Below are positions 62,226-64,000 of a DNA stretch of 64,000 nt, one piece after another. Position 1 is the stretch's first letter. The number at the start of each line of letters is the position of its first letter. The notes under the pieces are model-generated. The model was not told the origin of the DNA. It made no database searches and saw only the letters and a program-made list of their open reading frames with translations. The DNA comes from Bacteroidia bacterium (GTDB lineage: Bacteria > Bacteroidota > Bacteroidia > Bacteroidales > Azobacteroidaceae), in NCBI GenBank assembly GCA_025996895.1, contig BNTW01000004.1, positions 10,449 through 74,448 of the forward strand. Direction: 5' to 3'. A program made the position numbers and the translations under genes.

Positions 62226-64000
62226 AACATTTAAGTATAAATCCTCTGTCACTGCGGGAAACAACGCGACGAAGCAATCATCAAGTGAAGTGCTTCTTTC
62301 TTTTAGCGTTAATTTGCGGGATGATATATGCCTGCGGGCAATCGAACGACAGGCTCATGCCTGTTGAGCTTCAGTGTGAATATCAGACGGAGCCGATTGG
62401 CATGGACGTACCTGAGCCGCGATTCAGCTGGATACTTTCCGATTCAAAACAGGTCAGAGGACAGGCGCAAACAGCATACCATATTCTGGTGGCAAGCAGC
62501 CCCGGTAAACTGACGGAAAGCGAAGCGGACGTCTGGAACAGCGGAAAAACCGATTCGCCGCAGTCGGTTTTAGCACCTTTCGGAGGAAAAGAACTGCAAT
62601 CGGGCAGTGCCTATTTCTGGAAAGTCCGGGTATATGACAAAGACGGTAATCCTTCGGGATGGAGCCGGCCGGCGCGTTTTGTAACCGGCGTCCTCGACGC
62701 AAAAGAATGGGACGCCGCCGCATGGATACGTCATCCTGAGGCACCGCGGACGAAACATATCTGGTTTCGCAAAAACCTTACACTCGCCGCTGGTCCGGAC
62801 GCAGTTTTTCTGCACGTGGCGTCGCTCGGATATCACGAACTGTATGTCAACGGACAGAAAGCCGACGACCGGGTACTCGCGCCCGCATTGACAAACTTCA
62901 ATAAACGACTTTTCTATGTTACTTACGACATTTCCAAACTACTTGGAAAAGGTGATAACACAGTGGGCGTGTGGTATGCGCCGGGATGGGTAAGCTACGA
63001 CTGTTTTTCGCAAACACCCGCCCTCCGTGTACGGCTCGACGGTAAAGACGCCAAAGGCGTATCGCTGACACTCGTTTCGGATACGACCTGGCGTTGCGCC
63101 GTCAGCAGCAGCGAAGATACACGTCCTGTACGCTCGGCCAATGACAACGGAGGCGAAATTGTGGACGCCCGCGCTTTCGTTCCCGACTGGAACAGCCCCT
63201 CGTTCGACGACAGTTCATGGGCCTACGCCGCCACCGCAGCCGGTAACGATTCCGTTGCCCTCGAAGCGCATGACATTGCCCCATCGCGCATTACAGACAC
63301 ACTCGCCGCGCAACAGATTACCGATGCCGGCGATGGCGTTTACAAGATAGATTTCGGCAAAAACTTTACCGGATGGCTGAATATTAAATTCAACGGCCTT
63401 TCGGCAGGGGACACGGTGATTATCGGCTCGGCCGACGACGACAGGAGTTTTGCCGATTTCAACATCTGCAATGTCTTCATATCATCCGGAAAAGACGGAG
63501 AAACGTTTTCTAACCGGTTTAACTACGTGGCCGGGAGATATGCCAACATCAAAGGATTGCGTCAGGCACCGAAACCGGACGACGCCACCGCTTATGCTGT
63601 CAGTACCGGCCTGCGCCGCACAGGGACATTCCATTCATCGAACGAGCTGTTCAACAAAATCTTCGAGACCGACCTGTGGACGTTTCTCGCCAATACCACC
63701 GAAGGCTATACGTCCGACTGTCCGCATCGCGAACGCTGCGGCTACGGCGAAGTCGCTACGGCCACATCCTGGGGAATCGGTTTGCCCGATTACGACGCAG
63801 GCTCATTCTACCGCAATGTGGTACGCAACTGGCGCGATGTGCAGTTGCCCGACGGATGGGGACGCCACACCGCTCCGCAACCAAACGATGGACACTGGGG
63901 CGGTGCTATGTGGAGCAGTGCCGGCCTGAACGTCGCCTGGGAACACTATTTGCATTACGGCGACAAGAAAATACTCGAATTAATCTATCCTACGGCCGTA
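62222..64000 (+). CDS. GH78 alpha-L-rhamnosidase, lipoprotein, cut by right edge
   Basis: An uninterrupted frame of 593 codons reaching the window end; the C-terminus is outside. After a long basic N-terminus comes the lipobox LICGMIYAC (Cys about 40); a GTG at 62285 would give a shorter, more typical signal. GH78 landmarks: ECEYQT-like start QCEYQTEPIGMDVPEPRFSW, VASLGYHELYVNGQKADDRVL, YKIDFGKNFTGW and the catalytic segment SDCPHRERCGYGEVATA. Asp499 and Glu504 are present, but the position of the third acidic residue reads Val, with Glu one place earlier, unlike the GYGGD form of the two other GH78 proteins. Codon and base use are clearly more GC-rich than in the neighbours, suggesting separate ancestry. 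Confidence 0.88.
   Translation, partial: MKHLSINPLSLRETTRRSNHQVKCFFLLALICGMIYACGQSNDRLMPVELQCEYQTEPIGMDVPEPRFSWILSDSKQVRGQAQTAYHILVASSPGKLTESEADVWNSGKTDSPQSVLAPFGGKELQSGSAYFWKVRVYDKDGNPSGWSRPARFVTGVLDAKEWDAAAWIRHPEAPRTKHIWFRKNLTLAAGPDAVFLHVASLGYHELYVNGQKADDRVLAPALTNFNKRLFYVTYDISKLLGKGDNTVGVWYAPGWVSYDCFSQTPALRVRLDGKDAKGVSLTLVSDTTWRCAVSSSEDTRPVRSANDNGGEIVDARAFVPDWNSPSFDDSSWAYAATAAGNDSVALEAHDIAPSRITDTLAAQQITDAGDGVYKIDFGKNFTGWLNIKFNGLSAGDTVIIGSADDDRSFADFNICNVFISSGKDGETFSNRFNYVAGRYANIKGLRQAPKPDDATAYAVSTGLRRTGTFHSSNELFNKIFETDLWTFLANTTEGYTSDCPHRERCGYGEVATATSWGIGLPDYDAGSFYRNVVRNWRDVQLPDGWGRHTAPQPNDGHWGGAMWSSAGLNVAWEHYLHYGDKKILELIYPTAV

Noticed and set aside
1..64000. tRNA or rRNA genes, CRISPR arrays, transposase genes
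   Set aside because: None was seen: no regularly spaced repeats, no clover-leaf with a CCA-type end, and no recognisable IS transposase or integrase. Modularity in the glycan locus is inferred from gene order only.

Overview
The window is chromosomal DNA from a member of the Bacteroidetes, most likely order Bacteroidales. The evidence is three SusC/SusD-type outer-membrane pairs, a FecR anti-sigma factor with a matching ECF sigma factor, promoter -7 boxes of the form TAnnTTTG, no clear Shine-Dalgarno sequences, an RprXY-like two-component system, and at least six proteins ending in type IX secretion (T9SS) sorting domains. The T9SS tags argue against Bacteroides itself and suit a Dysgonomonas-, Paludibacter- or Porphyromonas-like relative. 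That placement is inference.

Layout. 1-12 kb is mostly housekeeping: the tail of a TrkA-C domain transporter, kdsB, a tiny sorting-domain protein, prmC, recX, rprXY (minus), a minus-strand run hpt-adk-obgE that continues into a secreted GH43 enzyme, and lepA. From 11.5 kb to the right edge the window is one large glycan-utilisation region. It opens with a rhamnose regulator (AraC family) divergent from rhaB-rhaA-rhaT-rhaD. The same strand continues without a gap into secreted enzymes: GH78, an SGNH esterase, a DUF5005-like lectin protein, a DUF4961-like protein and a GH38-like protein. At 27.8-31 kb lie an ECF sigma factor, a small AT-rich lipoprotein and a sialate O-acetylesterase-like enzyme. 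At 31-47 kb lie SusD, DUF5004, DUF4961, SusC, SusD, SusC, GH78 and GH92. At 47-59.5 kb is a second operon, FecR, STN-SusC, SusD, DUF3823, GH92, GH130 and GH92. At 59.6-62 kb are a DUF4105 membrane protein and a T9SS leucine-rich-like protein, ending in a clear terminator. From 62.2 kb a further GH78, richer in GC, runs off the right edge.

How it works together (inference): outer-membrane SusCD complexes, surface lipoproteins and T9SS-exported enzymes capture and cut a glycan rich in alpha-L-rhamnose and alpha-mannose, with some beta-mannoside and ester groups. Rhamnose enters through RhaT and is converted by RhaA, RhaB and RhaD to DHAP and lactaldehyde. The STN-SusC, FecR and ECF sigma factor form a trans-envelope sensing relay, although sigma and anti-sigma genes lie 19 kb apart. 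Three near-identical GGKGGTA/CGTC elements may be the promoters of that sigma factor.

Most notable points: the split sigma/anti-sigma pair and its candidate regulon; an 11-bp direct repeat that looks like the RhaR operator; a GH92 whose catalytic-acid glutamate is replaced by glutamine; a SusC that seems to have lost its ATG and most of its carboxypeptidase-like domain; and a GH78 at the right edge with unlike base composition.
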